Shown: piece after piece, positions 37,783 to 45,417 of the stretch
Layout: each line of letters begins with the position of its first letter
Numbering within the stretch: the first letter of the stretch is position 1
NCBI RefSeq assembly: GCF_000184745.1
Contig: NC_014931.1
Location: 558,001-622,000, forward strand
DNA length: 64,000 nucleotides
DNA from: Variovorax paradoxus EPS
Lineage (GTDB): Bacteria > Pseudomonadota > Gammaproteobacteria > Burkholderiales > Burkholderiaceae_C
Reading direction: 5' to 3'
Notes under the pieces: generated by a model
Databases searched by the model: none
The model's input: the letters and a program-made list of their open reading frames with translations, nothing else
What the model was told of the DNA's origin: nothing
Translations under genes and position numbers: made by a program

Positions 37783-38545
37783 CCGTTCGGGCTGAGCTTG
37801 TCGAAGCCGCGCGCCCACCGCGAACAGCCCTTCGACAAGCTCAGGGCGAGCGGTGTCATGGGCGGATGGCCACTGCATTGTTCGAATTGCCCAACAACCG
37901 TTCTGGCTGAGCTTGTCGAAGCCTTGCGCTGACCGCGAACAGCCCTTCGACAAGCTCAGGGCGAGCGGTGTCATGGGCGGATGGCCACTGCATTGTTCGA
38001 ATTGCCCAACAACCGTTCTGGCTGAGCTTGTCGAAGCCTTGCGCTGACCGCGAACAGCCGTTCGACGAGCTCAGGGCGAGCGGTGTCATGGGCGGATGGC
38101 CACTGCATTGTTCGAATTGCCCAACAACCGTTCTGGCTGAGCTTGTCGAAGCCTTGCGCCCACCGCGAACAGCCCTTCGACAAGCTCAGGGCGAGCGATG
38201 TCATGGGCGGATGGCCACCGCATGGTTCGAATTGCCCGACAACCGTTCGGGCTGAGCTTGTCGAAGCCGAGCGCCCACCGCGAACAGCCCTTCGACAAGC
38301 TCAGGGCGAGCGGTGTCATGGGCGAATGGCCACTGCATTGTTCGAATTGCCCGACAACCGTTCGGGCTGAGCTTGTCGAAGCCGCGCGCCCACCGCGAAC
38401 AGCCCTTCGACAAGCTCAGGGCGAGCGGTGTCATGGGCGGATGGCCACTGCATTGTTCGAATTGCCCAACAACCGTTCTGGCTGAGCTTGTCGAAGCCTT
38501 GCGCTGACCGCGAACAGCCCTTCGACAAGCTCAGGGCGAGCGGTT
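37783..38545. repeat. Tandem array of seven 115-bp units with internal inverted repeats
   Basis: The word GCTGAGCTTGTCGAAG recurs at 37791, 37906, 38021, 38136, 38251, 38366 and 38481, exactly 115 bp apart. Each unit contains GAGCTTGTCGAAG and, ~30 bp later, its complement CTTCGACAAGCTC, so it can form a stem-loop. The rest of the unit includes GTGTCATGGGCGGATGGCC and a TTCGAATTGCCC segment. Units differ by a few substitutions; the seventh is cut after its hairpin. The array fills the gap between tpsA and the convergent FkbM gene. Confidence 0.97.
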
Positions 38546-38571
38546 TTATCTTTTCGAACGCAAACCCGGTA

Positions 38572-39450
38572 TCAGGCACCGCGCGCCGCAAGCAGTTGCA
38601 GGTAGCGCTGCTGCGCGCCGGCCTCGACCGCGCGGCGCTCTTCGAGCAGCAGCAGGCAGCGCAGTGCGAGATCGAAGGAGCCGTGGCAGTGGTGTGCGAC
38701 CAAGGCCAGATGCCGCAGCTGCTCGTCGTCCATCGCCTCGGGGCGGCGGATGTCGCGCATGTAGACCAGGTCGGCCTCCAACAGCTGGCGGAGGGGCCGG
38801 CGCGGATCGCCATCCACCACGCACGGCGCGATCGGCCACTGCTTCACCGCGGCGAAGCAATGCGGCACGAAGCCCTGGCCGCGCAGCTCCTGGTCGATTT
38901 CGCCCTGCGTCGGCTGGTCCTTGTAGAGCGTGACGAAGGACACCTCGGTCTGCACCATCACGGCCTGCGCCAGCTTGGCGCGGCCCGCGCGGAACACCGC
39001 GAGCTCGCTGCCCTGCACGTCGATCTTCAGGAAGTCGAGATGCGCGATCTCGGCGATGTCGTCGAGCCGCCGCGTCTGAACCGCGATCCGTTCGCGAACC
39101 TCGGCCAATGGCTGCAGGGCCTCGAAGAGCGCGAGCGATTGCGCATCGGGCGCGAGGAGGCTGGTCATGCCCGGTGCGGCGCAGACATGCAGCGTGTGCA
39201 TGCCGCCGTCGCCGAGCGCCCACGGCAGGTAGCGCTCGAGCGGACCCTGGGCCTGCGTCAGTTCATGCAGCGCCGAAAGCTGCGGCTCGAAGCCCGTGAC
39301 TCGGCACAGCCCGGCCTGCAACATCGCGAGATAGGGCGGGTCGCCGTCGATCGGGTTGGCCCCGACATCGACCACCTCGGTCAGCCGCCGCGGCGCAAGG
39401 ATGTCGCGCAGGTCCACGGCAGCGCGTGTGGTCTGCGTCATCGTGTTCAT
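38572..39450 (-). CDS. FkbM-family SAM-dependent methyltransferase
   Basis: 292 residues. The SAM-binding motif is VVDVGANPIDGDPPYLAML; GFEPQ follows as the acidic motif II. The FkbM core continues with LDFLKIDVQGSELAVFRAG and the C-terminal block VQTEVSFVTLYKDQPT. Members O-methylate sugars or polyketide-type substrates, often on surface glycans. The ATG overlaps the upstream glycosyltransferase-like gene by 4 nt, suggesting a shared glycan substrate. The 3' end faces the tandem repeat array. Confidence 0.88.
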   Translation of the reverse strand: MNTMTQTTRAAVDLRDILAPRRLTEVVDVGANPIDGDPPYLAMLQAGLCRVTGFEPQLSALHELTQAQGPLERYLPWALGDGGMHTLHVCAAPGMTSLLAPDAQSLALFEALQPLAEVRERIAVQTRRLDDIAEIAHLDFLKIDVQGSELAVFRAGRAKLAQAVMVQTEVSFVTLYKDQPTQGEIDQELRGQGFVPHCFAAVKQWPIAPCVVDGDPRRPLRQLLEADLVYMRDIRRPEAMDDEQLRHLALVAHHCHGSFDLALRCLLLLEERRAVEAGAQQRYLQLLAARGA

Positions 39451-40232
39451 CGGCCTTCGCGCACGGCCAGCGCACGGCCGAAGTGGCCTGTGTAGGTGCG
39501 CGTGCCCTGGTGCGACAGGTTGGAGCGGGCATCGATGAAGACCTGCCCGCCGATCGATTGCCAGCGGCGGCAGAACGCGAAGTCCTCCGCCAGGTAGGCT
39601 CCGTTGTCGGGCTCGGCGAGCACGTCGAAGAAGCGGTAGTGCGGCAGGTCGCGCGTCGCGGGGTCGGCGGCGCGCTCGGGTGTGTAGCGCAACTGCGGAT
39701 AGGCGGCAGCGAGGCGCTCGAACACGCTGCGCGCGATCAGCATGAAGCCCGTGGGCGCATCCAGCACCTCGGTAAATCCTTCTGCGTCCACCGACAGGCG
39801 GGTGTCGAACGCATTCGCCGGAAAGCTGGCATGCAGCGCCTCGAAATCTTCGCGAGTGGCGCCGGCCGGCAGTGGCTCGCGAAGTCCGCCCGCGGGCCAG
39901 CCGTCGGTCTTGTGCGGGTAGATGCCCGCCACCACGTCGCGCCCCGCGCACAGAAGCCGGAGGGCCGCTTCGGGTTCGAAGCCGATGTCGGCATCGATCC
40001 AGAACAGGTGCGTCCAGCGGGTGTCGGCCATGAACTCCGCGACGAGGCGGTTGCGGGCGCGTGTGATGAGACTGTCGCCATCGAGAAAGCGTGTCTGCAT
40101 CGGGAACCGGTGTTCCCACGCCAGGTTGACCAGGCCCAGGAGGCTGCGCACGTAGAGGCTGGTCATCGTGCCGCCGTAGCTCGGCGTCGCGACGAAAGGG
40201 CGGATGTCTTTCAGGGCAGAGAGATCGGGCAT
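39447..40232 (-). CDS. Glycosyltransferase-like (GT-A fold) protein
   Basis: 261 residues from MPDLSALK. RPFVATPSYGG opens the Rossmann-like fold; LITRARNRLVAEFM and HLFWIDADIGFEPEAA supply a DxD-type metal/nucleotide-sugar motif. Later, AEDFAFCRRWQSIGGQVFID resembles the ED motif of inverting family 2 enzymes. It lacks membrane segments. It is translationally coupled to the FkbM methyltransferase gene, so the pair probably acts on one glycan; acceptor and donor are unknown. Confidence 0.72.
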   Translation of the reverse strand: MPDLSALKDIRPFVATPSYGGTMTSLYVRSLLGLVNLAWEHRFPMQTRFLDGDSLITRARNRLVAEFMADTRWTHLFWIDADIGFEPEAALRLLCAGRDVVAGIYPHKTDGWPAGGLREPLPAGATREDFEALHASFPANAFDTRLSVDAEGFTEVLDAPTGFMLIARSVFERLAAAYPQLRYTPERAADPATRDLPHYRFFDVLAEPDNGAYLAEDFAFCRRWQSIGGQVFIDARSNLSHQGTRTYTGHFGRALAVREGR

Positions 40233-40342
40233 GGCGGGATGTCCTCGAGGGCGGTCTGCACGCATCGTGCGGGCGGCTGCGGGGCCACCATAGCACCCGC
40301 GCCGCGCGCACGCCCTCCCGGATTGCCCTCGGCCCGCCCGCT

Positions 40343-40975
40343 TCAGACGCCGCGCGCGCGGCGGTTGGACATGACCACGTTGTCCTTCGCGATGGCCTGG
40401 CCTTCCTGCATCGCGGTGATCCACGCCGCAGTCGAAGTCACGGCCGCGAAGTTGCTGTGGAACACGACGCTGAAGACGCGGTGGATCTCTTCCGCTGTGA
40501 CCTTGCCTGCGTCGTTTGCATACGGCAGTGCGCCGCTCGCATCGGCGAGGAACTCCACGTTCAGGCCGCGGTGCATCGCCTCGAACACCGTCGATGCATC
40601 GCAGTTCTGCGTCATGTAGCCGGCCACGCTCAGCGTGTCGATTTCGTGGAGAGCAAGCCAGTCGGCGAAGTCAGTGCCGGTGAACACGCTCGGGAAGGTC
40701 TTGGTGATGAGGTGATCGCGCGGACGGTTCGCGACCTCGGGGTGCAACTGGCCATTGTGGGTGTCGGCCTGGAACACCGGTGCGCCCTTGGGGGCGTGGT
40801 GGCGGACCACGACGACGGGCACGCCGGCGGCGTGTGCGGCGTCCATCGCCTTGGTCACGTTGGGCAGCGTGTCCAGGATGGGCGGGTACTCGATCGGCAG
40901 GCCGCCGCCTTCGAAGTATTCGTTCTGCACGTCGATCACGACGAGGACGCGGCGGGGGGCGGCGGTGTTGCTCAT
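40343..40975 (-). CDS. Isochorismatase-family cysteine hydrolase
   Basis: 210 residues. The catalytic triad residues of the family can be located: Asp15 in VLVVIDVQNEYF, a Lys in HLITKTFPSVF, and the nucleophilic Cys in AGYMTQNCDASTVFEA. The cis-peptide region precedes the Cys as usual. Relatives hydrolyse nicotinamide, isochorismate, ureido acids or similar small amides; the substrate is not predictable. It is divergent from the GlxA-type regulator gene, which probably controls it. Confidence 0.92.
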   Translation of the reverse strand: MSNTAAPRRVLVVIDVQNEYFEGGGLPIEYPPILDTLPNVTKAMDAAHAAGVPVVVVRHHAPKGAPVFQADTHNGQLHPEVANRPRDHLITKTFPSVFTGTDFADWLALHEIDTLSVAGYMTQNCDASTVFEAMHRGLNVEFLADASGALPYANDAGKVTAEEIHRVFSVVFHSNFAAVTSTAAWITAMQEGQAIAKDNVVMSNRRARGV

Positions 40976-41086
40976 GGTCTGTCTGGCTCCTTCTCTTTGT
41001 TCGTGCGGTTGGTATGGGCTCGATTCTTCGCCTTTCGCCGTCTGGCCGAAAGTGGCCCGATAGCCAATCATCGATAAGATCGGGCC
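40976..41086. promoter_or_regulatory. Divergent promoter region, hydrolase / GlxA-type regulator
   Basis: 111 bp between two divergent start codons. It includes CGATAGCCAATCATCGATAAGATCG, with overlapping CGAT/ATCG words that make an imperfect dyad just upstream of the regulator start (about 41058-41082). This is a plausible operator for the regulator itself. Confidence 0.45.
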
Positions 41087-42073
41087 ATGGCCCGCACAAC
41101 CACCACGACCACCGAAACCATCGCAGTCGTCGCGTTCGACGGCATCAGCCCCTTTCACCTGTCCGTGCCCTGCATGGTGTTCGGCGAAGACCGCACCGAG
41201 GCCGGCGCACCGCGCTTTCGCATGCGCGTGTGCGCCCCGGAGCCGGGGCCGCTGCGGACCAACGCGGGCTTCGATCTCGTGGTGCCGCATGGGCTGGAGG
41301 CGATCCGCCGGGCGCAGATCGTGGTGGTGCCCTCGTGGCGCGACGATGGACGGCCCGCACCGCCTGCACTCATCCGCGCGCTGCAGGCCGCGCACCGGCG
41401 CGGCGCCACGGTGGTCGGCCTCTGCCTCGGTGCCTTCGTGCTGGCCGAGGCCGGGCTGCTCGACGGCCGGCCCGCCACCACGCACTGGAACCTCGCCGCC
41501 GCGTTCGCGAAGCAGTACCCGAAGGTGAGCCTGCAGCCCGAGGTGCTGTATGTCGACGACGGCGACGTGCTCACCTCCGCCGGCACGGCCGCGGGCATCG
41601 ACTGCTGCCTGCATCTCCTGCGCGTGCGCTACGGCGCCGAGACGGCCAACCGCGCGGCGCGGCGCATGGTGGTCGCGCCGCACCGGCAGGGTGGGCAGGC
41701 GCAGTACATCCAGCAGCCCATGCCCGCGACGGCCGAGCGCGACCGGCTCGCACCGTTGCTCGAATGGCTGGGCAAGCACCTCGATGTGCCGCACGAACTC
41801 GACGAGCTCGCGCGCCGCGCGTTGATGAGCCGCCGCACCTTCACGCGGCGCTTCCGCGAATCGACGGGCACGACAGTCGGGCAGTGGATCCAGAACCAGC
41901 GCCTCGCGTTGGCGCAACGGTTGCTGGAGACCACGGACCATCCGGTCGAGCGCGTGGCCACCGGCGCGGGCTTCGGCTCCGCGGTGTCGCTGCGCAAGCA
42001 CTTCACCTCGGCGTTCAAGGTGTCGCCGACGGTGTATCGCAGGCAGTTCTCGCGGACCGAAGAAGCGGCTTGA
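41087..42073 (+). CDS. GlxA/FtrA-type AraC-family transcriptional regulator
   Basis: 328 residues. The N-terminal ~190 residues form a DJ-1/PfpI (class I amidotransferase-like) domain: IAVVAFDGISPFHLSVPCMVFGE and VVGLCLGAFVLAEAGLLDGR, the latter with the nucleophile-elbow-like Cys. The C-terminal AraC domain has two helix-turn-helix units: LARRALMSRRTFTRRFRES and VERVATGAGFGSAVSLRKHF. Such proteins regulate adjacent catabolic hydrolases in response to a small nitrogen compound, consistent with the divergent isochorismatase-type gene. Confidence 0.92.
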   Translation: MARTTTTTTETIAVVAFDGISPFHLSVPCMVFGEDRTEAGAPRFRMRVCAPEPGPLRTNAGFDLVVPHGLEAIRRAQIVVVPSWRDDGRPAPPALIRALQAAHRRGATVVGLCLGAFVLAEAGLLDGRPATTHWNLAAAFAKQYPKVSLQPEVLYVDDGDVLTSAGTAAGIDCCLHLLRVRYGAETANRAARRMVVAPHRQGGQAQYIQQPMPATAERDRLAPLLEWLGKHLDVPHELDELARRALMSRRTFTRRFRESTGTTVGQWIQNQRLALAQRLLETTDHPVERVATGAGFGSAVSLRKHFTSAFKVSPTVYRRQFSRTEEAA

Positions 42074-42083
42074 GGCGCCACCA

Positions 42084-42200
42084 CCGTTCGGGCTGAGCGC
42101 ACCCGTTCGGGCTGAGCGCCACCGTTCGGGCTGAGCGCCACCGTTCGGGCTGAGCTTGTCGAAGCCTCGCGCGGCGCTTCGACAAGCTCAGCGTGAACGG
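42084..42200. repeat. Repeat cluster: tandem CCGTTCGGGCTGAGC units ending in an inverted repeat
   Basis: Four copies of CCGTTCGGGCTGAGC follow each other at ~20-bp intervals. The last continues into TTGTCGAAGC, and after a short spacer comes CTTCGACAAGCTCAG, its complement. It belongs to the same family as the 115-bp array and the 51106-51268 element. It separates the convergent regulator and histidine kinase genes and could act as a bidirectional terminator-like hairpin. Confidence 0.9.
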
Positions 42201-42234
42201 ATCGGGTAGGGATCGTTTCCAACACAAGCTGGCT

Positions 42235-44190
42235 TCAGGCCGCGTGTGCGTGCCGCCGCGTAGTGAGCAGCGCGCGCAACTTGGCCGGCGGCACCGGCTT
42301 GGTCAGCAGCATCACGCCGCCATGCCGCAGCCGCTGCAGCACCTCGGGCCCTGTCGCGCCCGACACCAGCACCGCGAGCGCGTCGGGCTGCAGGCGCTTG
42401 GCCGCTTCGATCACGTCGACACCGTCGCCGTCGCCGGCCAGTTGCAGATCGCACAGCACCGCATCGAAATGGATGTCGCCCGTGCCCATCCGCGCGATGG
42501 CCTCGGCGCCGGTGGCCACGCATTCGACCTCGCAGCCCCACTGCTCCAGCAGCGCGCGGCTGCCGTCGAGGATGGCGGGGTCGTCGTCCACCACCAGGCA
42601 GCGCAGGCCCGCGAGCGGCGCGGGTGCGACGGGTGCGGGCTCGGGCAGCACGACGTCGGCGGCGCGCGCGGCGGGCAGGGTGAAGGCGAAGGTGCTGCCG
42701 GCCTGCAGCGCCGAGCGCACGGTGATGCGGGTGCCCAGCAGCGTGGCGATGCGCGCGCAAATCGCGAGCCCCAGGCCGAAGCCGCGGCGGCGGTCGCGCT
42801 CGGTGTTCGCCACCTGGTAGAACTCCTCGAAGATCCGACCCTGGTGGATCGGTGCGATGCCCACGCCGTTGTCACGCACTTCAATGCGAACGCCGGACGC
42901 GATGCGCCGCGCGGCCACCAGCACGGTGCCGCCTTCGGGCGCATGGCGCAGCGCATTGGCCACGAGGTTGTTGACGATGCGCTGCAGCATCGCCGCGTCG
43001 GTGCGCACCGCCAGGCCCCGGTCGCTCCAGCGCAGCCGCACGCGCGCCTCGATGGCGGCGGCGGCGTGTTGCGCATCGAGTTGGTCGAAGAGGGCGGCCA
43101 GCGAGATGCGCGTGATGGTGGGCGTGAGCACCTGCGCATCGAGCCGCGAGATTTCCAGCAGGTCGTCCAGCAGCACGCCCATGAACTCGGTGCTCTCCTG
43201 CAGCCGCAGCACGGCCGGGCGCTGCGCCGCGCTGGCGGTGGGCAGCAGGCCGTCGATGAAGAGGCCCATCGCATGCAGCGGCTGGCGCAGGTCGTGGCTC
43301 GCGGCCGCGAGAAAACGCGCACGCGAAAGCGCCGCCTGCTCGGCTTCGGCCATGCGCTGCAGCGCGACGGCGGTGGCTTCACGCACCCGCTCCTCGCTCA
43401 CCTGGCGGTTGTGCTGCAGGCGTTCGGCGAGCCGGTCGATGTCGTGCGCGAGCACCGCCAGTTCGTGCGAGCCGCGGGTGCCGCCCTCGACCACTTCGCA
43501 GCGCATGTCGAAGTGGCCGGCTTCGAGCGCGGCGACGGTGCGCGACACGCGCCGCAGCGGCCGCGCCACCGTGCGCGCCATGTGGCGCACCGAGGCCCAC
43601 GCCGCCAGCAGCGCCACCAGCGCGATGCCGATGCCCGCCATGAGCGAGCGGCTGCGCTCGCGCGCATAGGCGGTGGTGTCCCGGAAGGTCTGGACCAGGC
43701 CGATGGGCGTGTCGCCCGCCGCGGTGGAGCCCGCGGGCGCGAAGGCGCTGGCGCGCGAGGCCTCGCGCAGCGTGACCGGCGAGGTGAACATGCGCAATTG
43801 CGCGAGCGATTCGTTCTTGGGCCCGGCCGTGACGTACACGCCCGCGCTGTTGCTGATCTCCACCCGCATCACCTGTCCGCCGCGCAGCGCCGCATTGGCC
43901 ACGTTCTGCAGCGCCGGCACGTCGCCCGCGTACAGGCTCAGGTCGGACATGGCCGCCACTTGGCGCGCCACGGCCTCGCCTTCGGCATCGAACTGGGCTT
44001 CGAGCGTCTGCAGCCGGTTGTGGGTGAACCAGCCGGTGAGCGCGAGCGCCACCGCCGCGCACGGCACCACGCCCAGGCGGAACAGGTCGCCCTGCAGATT
44101 GCCGCGCACGACCAGCGCGGACGCGGCACGGGGCTGCACCGCGTCGTCGCCGGCGGGCACCGGACCTTGCGGGGGCGGCGGGGCGTTCAT
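42235..44190 (-). CDS. Hybrid sensor histidine kinase with C-terminal receiver domain
   Basis: 651 residues. Two transmembrane helices (~38-55 and ~183-202) bracket a periplasmic sensor region of ~125 residues. Then come a HAMP-like segment, a long coiled region and the dimerisation box FLAAASHDLRQPLHAMG with phosphoacceptor His299. The ATP-binding domain has IVNNLVANALRH, DNGVGIA and GFGLGLAIC. The C-terminal receiver has VVDDDPA and phosphoacceptor Asp581 (LCDLQL). No DNA-binding output is fused. The ATG overlaps the upstream binding-protein gene by 4 nt, implying a shared sensory complex. Confidence 0.95.
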   Translation of the reverse strand: MNAPPPPQGPVPAGDDAVQPRAASALVVRGNLQGDLFRLGVVPCAAVALALTGWFTHNRLQTLEAQFDAEGEAVARQVAAMSDLSLYAGDVPALQNVANAALRGGQVMRVEISNSAGVYVTAGPKNESLAQLRMFTSPVTLREASRASAFAPAGSTAAGDTPIGLVQTFRDTTAYARERSRSLMAGIGIALVALLAAWASVRHMARTVARPLRRVSRTVAALEAGHFDMRCEVVEGGTRGSHELAVLAHDIDRLAERLQHNRQVSEERVREATAVALQRMAEAEQAALSRARFLAAASHDLRQPLHAMGLFIDGLLPTASAAQRPAVLRLQESTEFMGVLLDDLLEISRLDAQVLTPTITRISLAALFDQLDAQHAAAAIEARVRLRWSDRGLAVRTDAAMLQRIVNNLVANALRHAPEGGTVLVAARRIASGVRIEVRDNGVGIAPIHQGRIFEEFYQVANTERDRRRGFGLGLAICARIATLLGTRITVRSALQAGSTFAFTLPAARAADVVLPEPAPVAPAPLAGLRCLVVDDDPAILDGSRALLEQWGCEVECVATGAEAIARMGTGDIHFDAVLCDLQLAGDGDGVDVIEAAKRLQPDALAVLVSGATGPEVLQRLRHGGVMLLTKPVPPAKLRALLTTRRHAHAA

Positions 44191-45266
44191 CGCGGGGCCG
44201 CGAGGCGGTCGGTGAGCTCCCGTTCCTCCGGCAGGCGCAGGCCGAGCCCGCGTGCCACGGTGGCGTTGACGCGCACGGTGGCCGGCGTTGCCGCTTCCAC
44301 CAGCGGGCTGTTGCTGCTGCCTGCGACGGCGACCTTCTGGCCCAGCAGGCGGGCTTGTTGTGCGAGTTGAGAAGGCGTCGAGACCGCTGCCGCCAAGCCG
44401 CCCGAGCGCACCAGCCCTTCGCTGGCGCCGAACACCGCGAGGCCTGCGCTCGCGCCCGCGCGCAGCACCGACAGCGTGGCCGCCTGGTTGTCGCCGATCA
44501 GGTCGGGCAGCACCATCAATGCATCGCTCATCGGCACCACGGTGCGCAGCGCGGCGGCGAGCGATCGGGCATCGGGCGCGTACTCCACGCGCACCTCCCA
44601 GGCCGGGTTGGCACCCTGCGCGGCGCGCTGCAGTTCGCGCACCAGCGGCTCCGACTCGGGCGTGGCGACCACGCCGATGCGGTGCTTCTGCGGCAGCACC
44701 GCATGGATGAGCGCGAGCTGGTCGGCCATGGCGGGGTCGCGCAGCAGCACGCCCACGCGGCGGTCGCCGCGCTTCAAGGCGGGGCTTGCGGCCTTCAGGG
44801 CCTCGTAGTCGAGCCGGCTCAGCATCGCGAGCACCAGCGGCTCCTGTCCGGGGCGTTCGACGGCGGCGCGCGCGGCCGCTGCGCCCACCGCCATGGTGAG
44901 GTTCGCGTCGGCCGCCGAGGGCCGCATGCTGCGCGTGCGAACGCCCGCATTGGCGCGGGGTTCGGTCTCGGCGCTGGCGGTTTCGACGCCCTGCGGCATC
45001 TCGCCGGTCGGCGAGAGGCGCACCAGCTCGAAGCGGCCACCCGGCTCCTGGCCCGCGCGCAACTGCTGCACGAATTCCGAATGCGCCGGGTTGTCGTCGC
45101 TCATCAGCACGGTGAGGCTGGGGGCGGCGGCCGCGCGGCTGGCCATCGACAGGCCGAGCAGGCCGACCGCGACGCCCGCGGTCAGGCCGAAGGCCAGCGC
45201 CGCACGCACTGCGCCGCGCAGCCTTCCGGGGAAGGGATGAAAGAGGTGTTTCGCGACGACGGACAT
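44187..45266 (-). CDS. Periplasmic substrate-binding-like protein (ABC_sub_bind / TrpX type) coupled to the kinase
   Basis: 359 residues from MSVVAKHL. Signal peptide: a basic start, hydrophobic AALAFGLTAGVAVGLLGL, and cleavage around SRAAAA. The two-lobed fold of the PF04392-like binding proteins is suggested by DRRVGVLLRDP, HRIGVVATPESEPLVREL and DALMVLPDLIGDNQAATLSVL, plus GLAVFGASEGLVRSGGLAA. No ABC permease or ATPase is near. Its 3' end overlaps the hybrid kinase gene (ATGA), so it probably acts as the ligand-binding co-sensor for that kinase. The ligand is unknown. Confidence 0.8.
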   Translation of the reverse strand: MSVVAKHLFHPFPGRLRGAVRAALAFGLTAGVAVGLLGLSMASRAAAAPSLTVLMSDDNPAHSEFVQQLRAGQEPGGRFELVRLSPTGEMPQGVETASAETEPRANAGVRTRSMRPSAADANLTMAVGAAAARAAVERPGQEPLVLAMLSRLDYEALKAASPALKRGDRRVGVLLRDPAMADQLALIHAVLPQKHRIGVVATPESEPLVRELQRAAQGANPAWEVRVEYAPDARSLAAALRTVVPMSDALMVLPDLIGDNQAATLSVLRAGASAGLAVFGASEGLVRSGGLAAAVSTPSQLAQQARLLGQKVAVAGSSNSPLVEAATPATVRVNATVARGLGLRLPEERELTDRLAAPR

Positions 45267-45417
45267 GTGACTGCTTCTGCAGCGAGGGTGCATGACCCAA
45301 TGTAAGGAGACGCCCTGTTTCGCGCGATAAGGCGGAGGGGCTATGTCCGTCCCCGCGACCCTGTGTCAGTGTGATGAAGTTCACACCGCAGCGGCCGCAC
45401 GGCCTATGTCCGATGGA

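Noticed and set aside
37853..38507. Series of 64-95-residue frames starting MSWADGHCIVRIAQQ on the plus strand, with matching minus-strand frames
   Set aside because: They repeat with the 115-bp unit and are open on both strands, which shows they are a by-product of the repeat rather than genes.
37783..38545. CRISPR array
   Set aside because: The 115-bp units are conserved along their whole length with no variable spacers, are far longer than CRISPR repeats, contain an internal inverted repeat, and have no cas genes nearby.
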